Below the pieces are notes generated by a model. That model had not been told where the DNA came from and did no database searches. It worked only from the letters and a program-made list of their open reading frames with translations. Source: Diphasiastrum complanatum (taxonomy: Eukaryota; Streptophyta; Lycopodiopsida; Lycopodiales; Lycopodiaceae). From it: a DNA stretch of 64,000 bases. The position numbers and the translations under genes are program-made. Shown piece after piece: positions 1-11,781 of this stretch; positions within the stretch are counted from its first letter, which is position 1; each line of letters opens with the position of its first letter. The DNA lies in the NCBI GenBank assembly GCA_029204225.1, contig CM055093.1:47378354-47442353 (forward strand). Reading direction: 5' to 3'.

Positions 1-377
1 ACATAATCATGTGCACTCTCATCACTCCTCTTCATGCTTTGCGAAATCTGATTCCTAAGCCTGAGAACCCTTGAAGTGTTACTAGACTCATAGATTGATT
101 TTAAAGATTCCCAAGCCTCTTTAGCACTTTTACATGATGATACTTCCCTTAGAAGATCATTGCTCACATTCATTTTCACACAACGAAGTGCTAGCCTAGA
201 TCTCTTCTTGTATCTCACTAATTCTTGTGCACCTAGAGGTTCATCTTCATCATCAATTAGAAACTCATAAAGATCCTGGAGCACCATGAGTGACTCCATC
301 CTCACTTTCCAAATAGCATAATTGGTAGAATTTAACCTCTCACTAGCTTCTAGAAGGTATGCTCCATTTGATCCCAT
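1..377 (-). CDS. copia Gag N-terminus, partial at window edge
   Basis: Read on the minus strand from an ATG at 377-375, the frame is open to the left edge (about 125 residues). It starts MGSNGAYLLEASERL, followed by NSTNYAIWKVRMESL, and later has a KKRSRLALRC stretch. This matches the N-terminal Gag region of plant Ty1/copia elements (DUF4219/UBN2 type) and is clearly related to the Gag at 5812. In the family Gag packages element RNA in a cytoplasmic particle. The ATG lies about 600 bases downstream of a tRNA-iMet primer site and LTR in the same orientation, so the order LTR, primer site, leader, gag is intact. No stop is seen in the visible part. The rest of the element lies outside the window. 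Confidence 0.85.
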   Translation of the reverse strand, partial: MGSNGAYLLEASERLNSTNYAIWKVRMESLMVLQDLYEFLIDDEDEPLGAQELVRYKKRSRLALRCVKMNVSNDLLREVSSCKSAKEAWESLKSIYESSNTSRVLRLRNQISQSMKRSDESAHDY

Positions 378-972
378 CTTACTAGTGAAATTCTACACAC
401 AAGATATAGACTTGATTGAACTTGAAACTTACAAAAGTTTATAACTTGCAGTGTTCCACTCAAATTTGATTTCTAATCCAACAGATGGACTTGTAATCAC
501 AGTTCTATCACTCCCTCACAAGGTTGAAATGAAGATAAGATGAAGTGAAAACTACTCTCAAGCAAATCTTGCCAATCTTGGCTATTTTTGGACAATAGAA
601 AGACTCGATCTCTCTCTATCACTTTGATGTACTTTCAAGAACTATTTTTCACTTTAAGAGGGCTTGAATTCAGCCTAGATTAATTAGTTATCATGAGTGA
701 AATCCAAAACTAATTAATGGCAAGTGATCTTGGTAGCTTATTCTAGGATTTGCACCAAAAATTACATCAAACTGACTCCAGATGAAATTACAGTGATCCA
801 ATATGCTTGCTCACATGTGTGAACAGTACAGATTTTGATCCATAAAAATTTTGGGATCAAATCCCCTCACCAAAACTTGGATACCAGCTTGCCCTTCCAA
901 TACTAGCTTTTCGCACCAAAAATCTGTTAAAACTGGATTAGTCTTAAACATTGATCAATAACCTTGCACTTG
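378..972 (-). other. copia 5' leader
   Basis: Untranslated stretch between primer site and gag ATG of the left-edge copia, on the minus strand. It has no long frame. It contains one CACATGTGTG palindrome variant near 813, like those in the other copia leaders and LTRs here. Confidence 0.6.
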
Positions 973-984
973 GCTCTGATACCA
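973..984 (-). other. primer-binding site (tRNA-iMet type)
   Basis: On the minus strand this reads TGGTATCAGAGC, the complement of the initiator-methionine tRNA 3' end used by most plant copia elements. It directly abuts the LTR end at 985. Confidence 0.85.
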
Positions 985-1674
985 TGTTGAAAGTACAATA
1001 CTAAGGACCATATATGGATCTTTGAATGATCCACAAGGTTGATTGTGTGCTTGATTAACAATCTATCAGATACTAGTCAACAAATCAAGATCTAGTTTAG
1101 CAGCTTGATAAAAAAAAAGTAGAGACAATCAAAGCATTGTTCAAAAACTTAATTCTTAGTTTACATGTGCAAAAAGCAAGCTACTGTACGACCTGTAGAC
1201 AGAGTTTTAAGTGTGCCAAAGTTGGGTTTCATTGGAATCAATCACTATCATCATACAAAGAGAGAAAATTTGAGTTTGGGCCTTGAGGCTCCAAAAAGTT
1301 TCTATCTCCTCACAATGGAGAATGGAAATACATAGTAAAAGACACTTCCTTTGAAAAGTTAGGTGAAAATCCAACATGTAATAAGGAAGTAGACTCAACT
1401 TTCTTGCCCTAAAGTGAAAACCCTAGCCTAGATCTAGAGTCATGCTTGGTAGGTGCATGGTAGGTACAAATCTAATCATAACAGAAAGGTCTAGATCCTA
1501 CAAAGTAGGAATCACTACCAAATGGACACAACCACTCCTCTTGACTCGTGGTAACCTACATTAGGTGTAGATTGCCATGCGGCACTTTGGCCATACAAGT
1601 GACTAACAAGAAATATTGACGATATGTACAATATTCTACATGGCTAGATTTGCCAATGTAGGCAATTTTTCACA
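985..1674 (-). repeat. copia 5' LTR (690 bp)
   Basis: Bounded by the primer site at 984 and by a TG...CA edge at 1674. The outer edge was set by matching the last ~185 bases to 45833-46019, where a polypurine tract marks the LTR start of a related minus-strand copia. The second LTR of this element lies left of the window. Confidence 0.75.
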
Positions 1675-1729
1675 AAATCCTACTTTAATGCTGCAAAATG
1701 AACTAAACTGCTAAATGAAATCTGAAAAC

Positions 1730-2382
1730 TAATCTAACACATACATTAACCTACAAAACAAGAACAAGAAACTAATCTAATAGCGTATTGATAGCCCAAG
1801 GATCAAGAAACACACATTTCTTGATTCTTGGACTGCCAAGAACATCAAGAAATGGAATGCAAAGGGATTTGCAAGATTTACTCCGCAAACCAACTCATGA
1901 CGGATTACCACAACGCTGAATCCTAAATTAATCTATGAAAGCAGAAAAACTAGTCCTCCCTAAATCCACAACCAGACACAAAGGAGATGAAAGGGCAAGA
2001 TCATTAATGCATCACTCAAGAAACAAGAATGATCAAGGAGCTCAAGAATGCGTCAAAACTCATGGAACATATTCTCATTTTAGCATGGAGTAGATACATT
2101 TACAACAAGCTCCCATCGACAAAGAGGGAGTCTCTTAAATAAGCAAGAGAGCTCCTTAGGTGGCATCCTAGTGGCATTTCTACATTACACAAATTACAAG
2201 TGGAATTATGCTCTCCACTAGAGGTCACCATCAAAAGGTGGCTCACTCTACTATCTTTAAGAGGGGTCTACTTGCATTTATTACGTAGCCTAGAAATACT
2301 AGTTCTTACATGGTCATTCCATCTTTCGGGATTCACCATGAGGCTTATACAGTTCTTGCTTGTCATTCTTAACTAGTACTGT
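1730..2382 (-). repeat. dispersed repeat, inverted copy of 43137-43800
   Basis: About 650 bp matching 43137-43800 in opposite orientation by eye. Shared landmarks are a TTATTTAAGAGACTCCCTCT TATA-like block, an AAGAACTGT..AAGCCTCAT block and an AATCAAGAAA..TTCTTGATCC inverted pair. The layout looks like an LTR or short LTR-type element. The left-edge copia LTR abuts this copy at its left end. Confidence 0.65.
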
Positions 2383-3480
2383 TGGACAAATTTACATGCT
2401 TTTTTTACTATCTGATATTCAACTAGTTGTGTATCGAACTTGATGTAACTATTCTTTGAGGATGTTCCACCATATTGTTATTCCGATGAAATGCTACTCT
2501 TGCCTGCCAATGTGATTTCTTCATTCCTTGAGAGGACCATATACTCAAACTGCCATACTTTTTTGCAAAAAATGATGCATGATGTCTTAATATGTGCTGC
2601 AATATCAGATATTTATGCATTAGTTAGAAAAATAAGCATTAAGAATCCATCAAAGTTTGCTCCTGAGATATATTGAACATACATTTCAATGTCTTCAAGT
2701 CTCCAGGTAAATGTCATTCCACAAAAAAAATCATCTCTTTTAGGAACACTAAGTGGTGTACCATTCACATGATCATTTATAATGTCTTGATAGTTCTACT
2801 AAAAATCCAAGAAAGAACATCATGGTCTTCCGTGATAATGTGTCCAACATATGGAACCATAAGTTCTTATATATGTAAAACAATTAATATTACCAAAAGA
2901 AATGCATATGAATAACAGTATTTTTTACTTGAAATCATGCTAGCCCCCATATGTAAAACAGTTAATATTACCAAAAGAAATGCATGTGAATAATAGTATT
3001 TTTTACTTTAAATCATGATAGCCACCATATGCCGTATTTTTATCGCACACTGAAGTTGAAGTCCCTTGAGTTTGTTGCATTGTTAAATGCTCCATTCATA
3101 AATGTAATACTTACTCTTTCCAGCTTTTGTCCTTTTATAACTTCTGATTCATCTATGACAACTAGTATAAGTTTGCTTGTACTAACACTTGTAAAATTAT
3201 AAAATTTCACTATAAATCTCAATAAATGATTCAAATCCACAAACAAGCTGTTGGTAGAATCATATGACAAATTGCCAACTTTTGAATTATAAATCTCATT
3301 GATGTGGTAAGGGATTCCAATGTCGTTTTGCATACTCATGTTCAACACATATCTCTCCAATTTAATCTGAAAAGGGCGAGAAATGGGAAATTTTCTAACA
3401 TGCAATTGTCCAAAAGACTCTTTAATAATTTTAAATACAGTGGCATATGCCTCCCTGCTAATACCTGAAAAATTACATGC
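2383..3480. other. no recognisable gene
   Basis: AT-rich sequence. A 121-codon frame on the minus strand (3405-3040) shows no motif I recognise and is not supported as a gene. The stretch includes the 78-bp tandem duplication listed separately. Confidence 0.5.
2871..3026. repeat. tandem duplication, 2 x 78 bp
   Basis: Two adjacent 78-base copies (2871-2948 and 2949-3026), both starting ATATGTAAAACA and ending AGCC.CC, with a handful of differences. No coding role is seen. Confidence 0.85.
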
Positions 3481-3492
3481 TCATTGAATTAA

Positions 3493-3612
3493 CGTTCGGT
3501 CGATAACCTTACCGACCTCGCTCATCAAGGCCTCAGTGACCTTGGACTTGATTCGAAAATATCAATTATTGTCTAGTAAAGACTTTGTCGACTTGGTTGT
3601 CAATACCGAACG
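3493..3612. repeat. possible MITE with short inverted ends
   Basis: The ends carry CGTTCGGT (3493-3500) and its reverse complement ACCGAACG (3605-3612). The inner complementarity is imperfect. No clear target duplication is seen, so this is a weak call. Confidence 0.25.
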
Positions 3613-4219
3613 CAAATATTTTTAGATCATGTCATTGTCCTTCAGATGCTCATTTACAACCAATGTTGATCTGCAAAAGATGATGAAAATATAACAAACC
3701 CAAAAATTTACATCATAAATGTCATGCTACTTCAAATACAAACAAATAAAAACAATTCAAAACAAATGCTTACTTAAAAGTTTGAATCTTTTTTCTACAT
3801 TGGCCTTCATTTTATGAGAGTTCATCAATGTCCTTCAGAATTCTTTTTCACTTAATTTTTCTTTTAATATCTTATCAAATATGTGAGCTTCTTCTATCAC
3901 TTTTGTATATCGGAGCGTTCTCGTCGGCAGGGAGAACAATATGTAGATGAAACTTAGACATCTCCGCAAATATCAGCAGACAAATCAGAAAAAATCAACT
4001 AGATCTATCTGACTATGTAAGTTATAAGATACTTTTCTTCTTCCATGGCGTACCGAGATACTATGTTTCCTCTCTCGCTAGTTAAAATGAGGGACACAAT
4101 CTCATTTTCAAATTTCAAAAGTTAGTTAATGAGCATCACAAGTTTTTGAAGTTGCAGTTGCATGTGTTCTGCTATCATTATTATTACTATTAGTTTGGGA
4201 TTTGGCACATGACATTTCT

Positions 4220-4231
4220 TGGTATCAGAGC
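4220..4231 (+). other. primer-binding site of an older copia
   Basis: TGGTATCAGAGC on the plus strand, complementary to the tRNA-iMet 3' end. It marks the LTR/internal boundary of an older copia. Its leader continues to 4357, is interrupted by the 4358-10663 element, and resumes at 10669. The LTR must lie just left of 4220, but its outer edge was not found. Confidence 0.65.
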
Positions 4232-4352
4232 ATAGATCCTAAATTCATGATGATTCTATGTGAATTTCATTAGATTTGATAAATTTATTGTTTTGTAGCT
4301 TTCTTTTTGCTAAGTTTTTAAGTTTGAAATTTTTCAGGTCTGTTCAAATCAA

Positions 4353-4357
4353 TTTTC
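4353..4357 (+). repeat. target-site duplication TTTTC (left)
   Basis: Five bases TTTTC immediately before the 5' LTR, repeated at 10664-10668 immediately after the 3' LTR. Five bases is the usual copia duplication length. Confidence 0.9.
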
Positions 4358-5222
4358 TGTTGAAAATTGCCACTTCTCACTTGACATTGGTTATTGTAAA
4401 TATTGATCAAACATTAGAATAATGTTGATGATCTGATTTCACACGTGTGGAGCCTGTTCCCACGTGTGAAAGGATGTACTTTTCATACTTGTATATATCT
4501 AAATTGATTTTGTATCAATCTAGTTAGTGTGAACATGATATGACTAGTTTTTTAGTCAAGTTGACTAGTCACCTAGAAATTAGCCTTTCCTTGCATGTGC
4601 ATGAGTAAATGCTCCCACATGGCAAGTGGATGTTCACACGTGTGTATAGAGTACTAGAAGATAAGAGTTGACCATTTTCCTTAGATCCTATTTTGTAGGG
4701 GATATTCCTATATTCTAGAAGGCTAGCTTTTTGGATTTAAGCCATATTCTAGAAGGTCAACTTTTGGATAAGGATCAAGGATGGATCAAATGGATAGATC
4801 TGAGTGATGTGGCACTCTTCACACGTGTGAAGGCCTGCTGGACTGTACCAGACTCATGGATGTACTTGATCCATAAAAGGATCATCATTTTTCTAAGAAA
4901 ATTGATGTGACTTTTGCACTCTACACTTTTGTGAGATTTCTAGTCATTTGTCTTGTGATTTTTATGCATGATTGCTATCTAGTATCATTGTACTTGTTGT
5001 TTCAGGTGCAGGCCGTACAGTGGACAATACTCCACACGTGTGAAGCCGTTCTCACTAAAAAAATGATGTGTTGATCCATTGCTCTTGCTTAAATCCAAGT
5101 GTAGTGAATCTAGATCAAGATCTAATGTGTAGAACTTGATAGATTCATTGATTAAGCAACCAATAACTCTCTATGATTGTAAAGTACAATCATTATTGTC
5201 CTAAAAACTATAAAATTTATCA
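4358..5222 (+). repeat. 5' LTR (865 bp)
   Basis: Begins TGTTGAAAATTGCC and ends TTTATCA directly before the primer site. It contains five CACGTG cores and a TATATAT motif at 4492-4498. The 3' partner is 9799-10663. Confidence 0.95.
4442..5040. promoter_or_regulatory. five CACGTG palindromes and a TATA-like motif in the LTR
   Basis: CACGTG cores lie at 4442-4447, 4461-4466, 4637-4642, 4822-4827 and 5035-5040. Most are embedded in the longer palindrome CACACGTGTG, and a sixth sits in the leader at 5382-5387. CACGTG is the plant G-box bound by bZIP and bHLH factors. A TATATAT motif at 4492-4498 follows the first pair. Copies also exist in the 3' LTR. That these drive transcription is inference. 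Confidence 0.5.
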
Positions 5223-5234
5223 TGGTATCAGAGC
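5223..5234 (+). other. primer-binding site (tRNA-iMet type)
   Basis: TGGTATCAGAGC directly after the LTR terminus CA, the standard plant copia primer site. Confidence 0.95.
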
Positions 5235-5811
5235 TAAGTAAGAGAGTGATCATGGAATCATAAATCTTGTAAAGATCATTGGCGAAATTTGTTTTTTTGG
5301 CCAATACTAGTGAGGGCGAGAGAGTGATAGCTTGTAATCATTTGGATAAAAACGACTTGGAGGCTGTGTATGTACTTTTCACACGTGTGAAACCGTACAG
5401 CAACTTTCAATTCAAGTTACTTTGTGTTTGTTGGTCCCAAAATCACAATACTAGTTCATTTTTGGTGCTTTTTGAAGCATAGTATTGATCTAGATTCATT
5501 CTAACTAATGCCTATGACCAAATAGTGTTTTGGATCATTGAAGCATTTCTTTTTAGAGTCTAAGATCAGATCTTAAGAGGCTGATTTGTTCAGATCCTTA
5601 GTTGAAGTGACATATCTAAGAAAAGTGTAAAGCAATTTTTTTGTGAGAGTGAAAGCTAGAAATTTTTGGTAAGATCTTTGAGTATCATTCAAGCTTGTGT
5701 GCTAGTTTGATAGAGACAAGCCTATAGGCATTCTAGAAAGCTTTAGGCCTTTTCATAGATCTCTTAAAATTCAAAAATCTTTGTGATTTTTAAAAGAGCA
5801 TTCATTCTAAA
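5235..5811 (+). other. copia 5' leader
   Basis: Untranslated region between primer site and gag ATG. A 67-codon frame starting at 5279 has no homology I recognise. It contains one CACACGTGTG palindrome at 5380-5389. Confidence 0.7.
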
Positions 5812-8800
5812 ATGTCATCCATGGGTGGATATTTGATGGAATCAAGTGAGAGACTCACTTCTACAAATTATTCCATTTGGAAAGTGAGAATGGAATCACT
5901 CCTAGTGGTCCATGATCTATATGAAATAGTTCAAGGAGTAGAGGAAGAGCCTCAAACTCCCCAAGAACAAGCCAAATACAAGAAGAGATCAAGATTAGCT
6001 CTACATTGCATAAAGTTAAATGTATGCAATGATCTCTTGAAAGAGGTGTCTTCTTGTACCTCATCCAAAGAGGCTTGGGATTCATTAAAGAACATTTATG
6101 AATCCAACAATACTTCAAGAATCCTCATGCTAAGAAATCAAGTTTTCCAAAGCATGAAAGGAAGTGGAGAGAGTGGACAAGAGTATGTTCTAAGGATCAA
6201 ATCTCTTAACAAGGAGTTAAGTGCAATAGGAGAGAAGATCCAAGATCAAGAACTAGTACAAATCATTTTGAATGGTCTAAGTGATGAGTTTACCAACTTA
6301 GTCCAATCATTTGCCATTCAAGACTCTCTTCCATCCATTGAAAAGTTGCACAATGTTCTTGTGGCCGAGGAGAGTAGGCTTCTACACCTCAAGACAAGAA
6401 TGGATAGCATGTCACTTAATGGAGGAGAGGAGAAAGCTAACTTTACATCTAAAGGCAAGGACAAGCAAAATCCATTCAAGAAAAATCAAGGCAAGGAGGC
6501 CGAGATGAAGAATGAAGGATCTACCTCCAAAGGCAAAGTGAAGAACAAGGCAAAACTAAAGTGTTTCTTTTGTGGAAAGAAAGGACACTTTGCCTCATAA
6601 TGCTACTTGAAGAAGAATCAACAAGCCAAAGGAGATCAAGGGAACATTGCTCAAGAGGAAGAATATGAGGATGGATTCAACACATCCTTAATGGTTGCAT
6701 CTACACCAACTTCAAGTCAAGCCACATGGTGGATAGATAGTGGGGCTAGTTCCCACATGTCCTTTAACAAGCATTATTTTTCTACTCTTCTATCTTGTAA
6801 TGACTCTAAGAAGTCAATATACACTGCTAGTGATCAAGCATGCAAGATAGATGGCATAGGATCTATACCTCTTTGTTTAGGCACATCTAAAAGGATAGAT
6901 CTAGATAATGTCTTGTATGTTCCTACCATTTCAAGAAACTTGCTTAGTGTAGGACAATTAATGGACAATAGACTAGATGTACATTTCAAGAATGGAGTTT
7001 GTTCCATCTTGAAAAATGATAAGTGCATAGCTAGTGGCATTAATCAAGGTAGACTTTTCAAGTTGGATGCTAATGTTGCAAGTGAAAGTGTGAACTTGGC
7101 TAGGGAGGAGCTAACTCAAGTGGAGCTTTGGCATAAGAGATTAGGCCATCCTAATCTTCAATCTGTGGAGTCAATGGCAAGCAAGGAACTAGCTCTCGGC
7201 CTACCAAGAACTTTCAAGAAGTGTGGAAAAATGTGTGAGGCATGTGGCCTTGCAAAGTCACACAAATCTTCTTACAAGAAATCTTCATCAAGATCTCTCT
7301 CTCCCTTGGATCTCATACATTCTGATGTACATAGTTTTTCACATGCAAGTAATGGAGGTGCCTTGATGTATGTAACTTTTATAGATGATTGTACTATATT
7401 CACATGGATTGAGTTACTATCAAAGAAAAGTCTTGTTTATGAAGCTTTCATTAAGTTCAAGTCTCTAGTAGAGAAACAACTTAGTACTTCTATCAAAGCA
7501 CTAAGATGTGATAATGGAGGAGAGTACACCTCCACTAAAATGAAAGACTTTTGTGAGATCAATGGTATTAAGTTACAATACACTTGTTCCTACACCCCTT
7601 AACAAAATGGGGTGGCTGAGAGGAAAAATAGGAGTCTATGTGAGTGTGCAAAGTCCTTGAGGCTTGATGCATCACTTCCCATCTCATTTTGGGGAGAAGC
7701 CATAACATGTGCTAATTATTTGTGTAATAGACTTCCTAGTAGTGCTATAGATGGGATCTCACCTTATCAAGCCTTGTTTGATAAGAAACCCAATGTAAAA
7801 GATTTTAAGATCTTTGGATGTACTTGTTATGTACACATTCCTTTGGAGACTAGAAGGAAAGAAGATGCTACCTCCTTCAAAGGAATCTTTGTTGGCTATG
7901 GAGAAAATAGCAAGGGATATAGGATATATGATCCTACATCCAAGAAAGTAAAGGTAAGCAAGGATGTACTTTTTGATGAGTCACAATTTGCTAAGAGCTT
8001 GTCAAATGGATCTAACCCATTGTGCATTGAAGATCTTGACAAATCTGAGGAGGATCTTGACAAACCCAAGGAGGATCATGACAAACCCGAGGATGGAGAT
8101 TTGGATCCGAGTCAAAAGGGGCCAAGAAGATCATCAAGGAGCAAGGTCGAGCCCTCAAGGCTTACCTATGTGGACAAGGGAAAGCAAAAGGAAGGCTCTA
8201 CATCTTCTACCTCTTACTCTTTTTTAGCTACATTGATTGAAGAACCATCATCTTTTGAAGAAGCATGTAAATCTAAAATTTGGAGAGATGCAATGCAAGT
8301 AGAGTATGATGCATTAGAAGAGAATCATACTTGGAATCTTGTAAATCTTCCAAGAGGAAAGAAACCACTTGCATGTAAGTGGATTTATAGAATTAAGTAC
8401 AATCAAGATGGATCTATTGGTAAATACAAAGCTAGGCTTGTTGCTAAGGGATTTCTTCAAATAAAAGGATTGGATTATGAAGAAACATTTGCACCTGTAG
8501 CTAAGCTTGTAACTATTAGATTAATCATTTGCATTGCTACTTTGTTCAAATGGGATCTCTACCAAATGGATGTGACAAATGCCTTCTTGAATGGCTTCTT
8601 AGAAGAGGAAATCTACATGATGCAACCCAAGGGCTTCATCAAGGTTGGTGAGGAGCAAAAGGTGTGCTACTTAAGGAAGAGCCTATATGGCTTGAAGCAA
8701 GCACCTAGAGCTTGGTACTCTAGGTTGCATGATTTTCTCTATTCTCTTGGCTTTGTACTAAGTGCTTATGAACCTTCTTTATATTTCAAATGTAATGAAG

Positions 8801-9735
8801 GAATGATCATCATTTTGGTACTTTATGTTGATGACATCATTTTGACAAGAAATGATGATGAAGGCATAAGCAAAGTAAAAGTTGATTTATCTAATGAGTT
8901 CAAGATGGTAGATCTAGGCTTCCTAAAGTTTATACTTGGGATAGAAGTGTCTAGAAGTAGCAATTGTACTTTCATAAGTCAATCTGAGTATGCTACTTCC
9001 ATTCTTGAAAGATTTGGTATGAAAGATTGTAAGGGGATTGACACCCCTATGGAGCATGTTGTGAAAGCAACTAATGAAGGTGATGAAGCATCCTTTGAGG
9101 ACATCACCCTCTTTAGGAAGCTTATAGGCTCTCTAATATATTTGACCATCACTAGACCTGACTTAAGTTTTTGTGTAAGCAAGTTGAGTCAAAGTATGCA
9201 AGCTCCTTTAGTTCATCATTGGAAAAGTGCCAAAAGAGTACTTAGATATGTTTCTAGTACTAGATTTTTTGGCATACTTTATGAAGGATCTAACTTGCAC
9301 TTGAGAGCCTACTCGGATTCAGATTTTGTAGGTGACAAGATGGATAGGAAGTCCATTAGTGCATTTGCAACATTTCTTTGTGGAGGAGTAATATCTTGGC
9401 TTTCCAAAAGGCAAGATACAATCTAACTATCTTCTTGTGAAGCTGAGTACAAGGCATTGACTTCAACAACCAAAGAGCTCCTATGGCTAAGAAGACTCTT
9501 GATGGAACTACATGTGCTAGAGGCCGAGGAGATCCCTTACATATTTTGTGACAGTCAAGCTTCTCAACAAATTGCTTCAAATCATATCTTCCATGCTAGA
9601 ACAAAGCATATTGAGATAGCTCACCACTTTGTGAGGGAGAAGGTACAATCCAAGGAGGTGCAACTACATCATGTACCATCATCCGAATGCATAGCTGATA
9701 TCTTAACCAAGCCATTGTCCAAGATCCATTTTTAA
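5812..9735 (+). pseudogene. copia gag-pol polyprotein with three in-frame stops
   Basis: One frame of about 1,308 codons from the ATG at 5812. The order is Gag (MSSMGGYLMES, TSTNYSIWKVRMES), a CCHC zinc knuckle (C251, C254, H259, C264), protease WWIDSGASSHM (Asp codon 6736-6738), pre-integrase LWHKRLGHP and CEACGLAKSHK, and integrase HSDVH, RCDNGGEY and AERKNR. These are followed by reverse transcriptase with YVDDIIL (about 8824) and RNase H with AYSDSDF, SSCEAEYKAL and HIEIAHHFVREK. Stops are TAA at 6598-6600 inside the zinc knuckle, TAA at 7600-7602 where the family has Gln before QNG, and TAA at 9424-9426 where the family has Ser in the DTISLSS motif. All three are single-base substitutions, not frameshifts. 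The last residues may also have lost a base near 9730. Copia elements replicate through cytoplasmic particles and integrate in the nucleus. This copy should act only if complemented. Confidence 0.95.
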
Positions 9736-9785
9736 GATATGCTCTTGGAATTGTAGATAGATGTACATTAGATTTGCCAAGTTAG

Positions 9786-9798
9786 AAGTGAGGAGGAG
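9786..9798 (+). other. polypurine tract
   Basis: AAGTGAGGAGGAG directly before the 3' LTR, the expected plus-strand primer position. Confidence 0.85.
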
Positions 9799-10663
9799 TG
9801 TTGAAAATTGCCACTTCTCACTTGACATTGGTTATTGTAAATATTGATCAAACATTAGAATAATGTTGATGATCTGATTTCACACGTGTGGAGCCTTTTT
9901 CCACGTGTGAAAGGATGTACTTTTCATACTTGTATATATCTAAATTGATTTTGTATCAATCTAGTTAGTGTGAACGTGATATGACTAGTTTTTTAGTCAA
10001 GTTGACTAGTCACCTAGAAATTAGCCTTTCCTTGCATGTGCATGAGTAAATGCTCCCACATGGCAAGTGGATGTTCACACGTGTGTATAGAGTACTAGAA
10101 GATAAGAGTTGACCATTTTCCTTAGATCCTATTTTGTAGGGAATATTCCTGTATTCTAGGAGGCTAGCTTTTTGGATTTAAGCCATATTCTAGAAGGTCA
10201 ACTTTTGGATAAGGATCAAGGATGGATCAAATGGATAGATCTGAGTGATGTGGCACTCTTCACACGTGTGAAGGCCTGCTGGACTGTACCAGACTCATGG
10301 ATGTACTTGATCCATAAAAGGATCATCATTTTGCTAAGAAAATTGATGAGACTTTTGCACTCTACACTTTTGTGAGATTTCTAGTCATTTGTCTTGTGAT
10401 TTTTATGCATGATTGCTATCTAGTATCATTGTACTTGTTGTTTCAGGTGCAGGCCGTACAGTGGACAGTACTCCACACGTGTGAAGCCGCTCTCACTAAA
10501 AAAATGATGTGTTGATCCATTGCTCTTGCTTAAATCCAAGTGTAGTGAATCTAGATCAAGATCTAATGTGTAGAACTTGATAGATTCATTGATTAAGCAA
10601 CCAATAACTCTCTATGATTGTAAAGTACAATCATTATTGTCCTAAAAACTATAAAATTTATCA
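9799..10663 (+). repeat. 3' LTR (865 bp)
   Basis: Same length as the 5' LTR and the same TGTTGAAAATTGCC start and TTTATCA end. About 10 substitutions distinguish the two by eye, and no length change was seen. The five CACGTG palindromes are retained. Confidence 0.95.
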
Positions 10664-10668
10664 TTTTC
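10664..10668 (+). repeat. target-site duplication TTTTC (right)
   Basis: Matches 4353-4357. Confidence 0.9.
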
Positions 10669-11723
10669 GACATTCAATCTCGTTTTTCATTTCTAATTTG
10701 ATTCCATAGGTTTGTAGAGCCTTGTTTTAGCTTTCCTTTGCACCAATTTGCAAGCAATTTGAGTAAGAGATGCAATGAAGGTGTCTTTAATATTATCTGC
10801 TTTTCGAAAGAAGCCACGAATCATTGCGCGCCTCGGTGAAAGAGGTGTTATCTTAGTTCTTGAATTGGAAATAAGGGCGAGTCAAAATAGGTGATTAGAA
10901 ATTTCCTTTCACTTGGTTTAAATTTTTCGGATTTGATTTGAATTTTTATTTCAAGTTTCTTTATATAGGATTTTAGAGCATTGCCTTAGCTTTGATCTGA
11001 TCTATATGGCAGGTCATTTGGATTAGTATCCAAATAATTATGACAAATCTTGATTTCTAGCTCTAGTTTTATCAGTTTTTCTTCTTTTCAGACCTGTTCT
11101 GTTGTTAATTTGACCTATCAAATCACATTCAATCATTGATCTGATCCTATAGGCTGATAGAGCTTGTTGTTAGCATTTCAGAAATACTAAGTTTGTGTAA
11201 TTTGGATTAATATTAAGGAAGGTATGATCAAATTAGTGGAGATGGGTCAGACTAGCCAAAATTTCTAAAAAAAAATTGTGAATTTTTCCAAGTGAGATAG
11301 AAGCACTTCAACTCTTCAAACTTGAAGTTTCATTTCTTTTTGTAATTTTTTTCAGCCTTTCATTTTGAAGGTTTCACCAGATTTATAAAAAAAAAACCAC
11401 TCCCACTCCCACTTGGTTGACTTGTGACCGAACCCCACTTCAGCTGCTTCGCTACCTAACACCCCTCGGTTAAATCATCATGCACCTCCCTCGCTACTCA
11501 TATCCTCGGTTGACCTCCAAATCTCCTCCACACATCTTTCCCACGCAATTTTTTCTGCTCGGCTACCTTCAGCGTTCACAAAACGTCATAGCTTTAGCCC
11601 CCGTTCAGTTCGGTTCCTTACTCAACCTTAAACCATTCGGCTTAGTTCCCTACTCATCTCACGACCCCCTTGCCCATTCGGCTCGGTCACCGAACACCCC
11701 CCCCCCCCCTCACGGTTCGGTTC

Positions 11724-11781
<58 letters not shown>

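Larger units (their letters stand above)
4358..10663 (+). mobile_element. near-complete Ty1/copia retrotransposon (6.3 kb)
   Basis: It has, in order, an 865-bp LTR, a tRNA-iMet primer site at 5223-5234, a leader, one gag-pol frame (5812-9735), a polypurine tract, an 865-bp LTR and flanking TTTTC duplications. Counting by eye I find about 10 differences between the LTRs (roughly 1.2 percent), which implies a fairly recent insertion. The coding frame carries three in-frame stops, so the copy should not be autonomous. It is nested in the leader of an older copia whose primer site is at 4220. Copia domain order (protease, integrase, reverse transcriptase, RNase H) is clear. Confidence 0.95.

Noticed and set aside
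2871-3026. Two-unit repeat considered as a CRISPR-like array
   Set aside because: It is a simple 2 x 78-bp tandem duplication without spacers, in plant nuclear DNA.
3040-3405. 121-codon minus-strand frame, considered as a replication-protein fragment of a Helitron
   Set aside because: No diagnostic motif, no neighbouring helicase and no Helitron ends were seen.
5279-5482. 67-codon frame just after the primer site of the 4358 copia
   Set aside because: It lies in the leader, has no homology I recognise and is followed by stops. The Gag start at 5812 is well supported by comparison with the left-edge copia.
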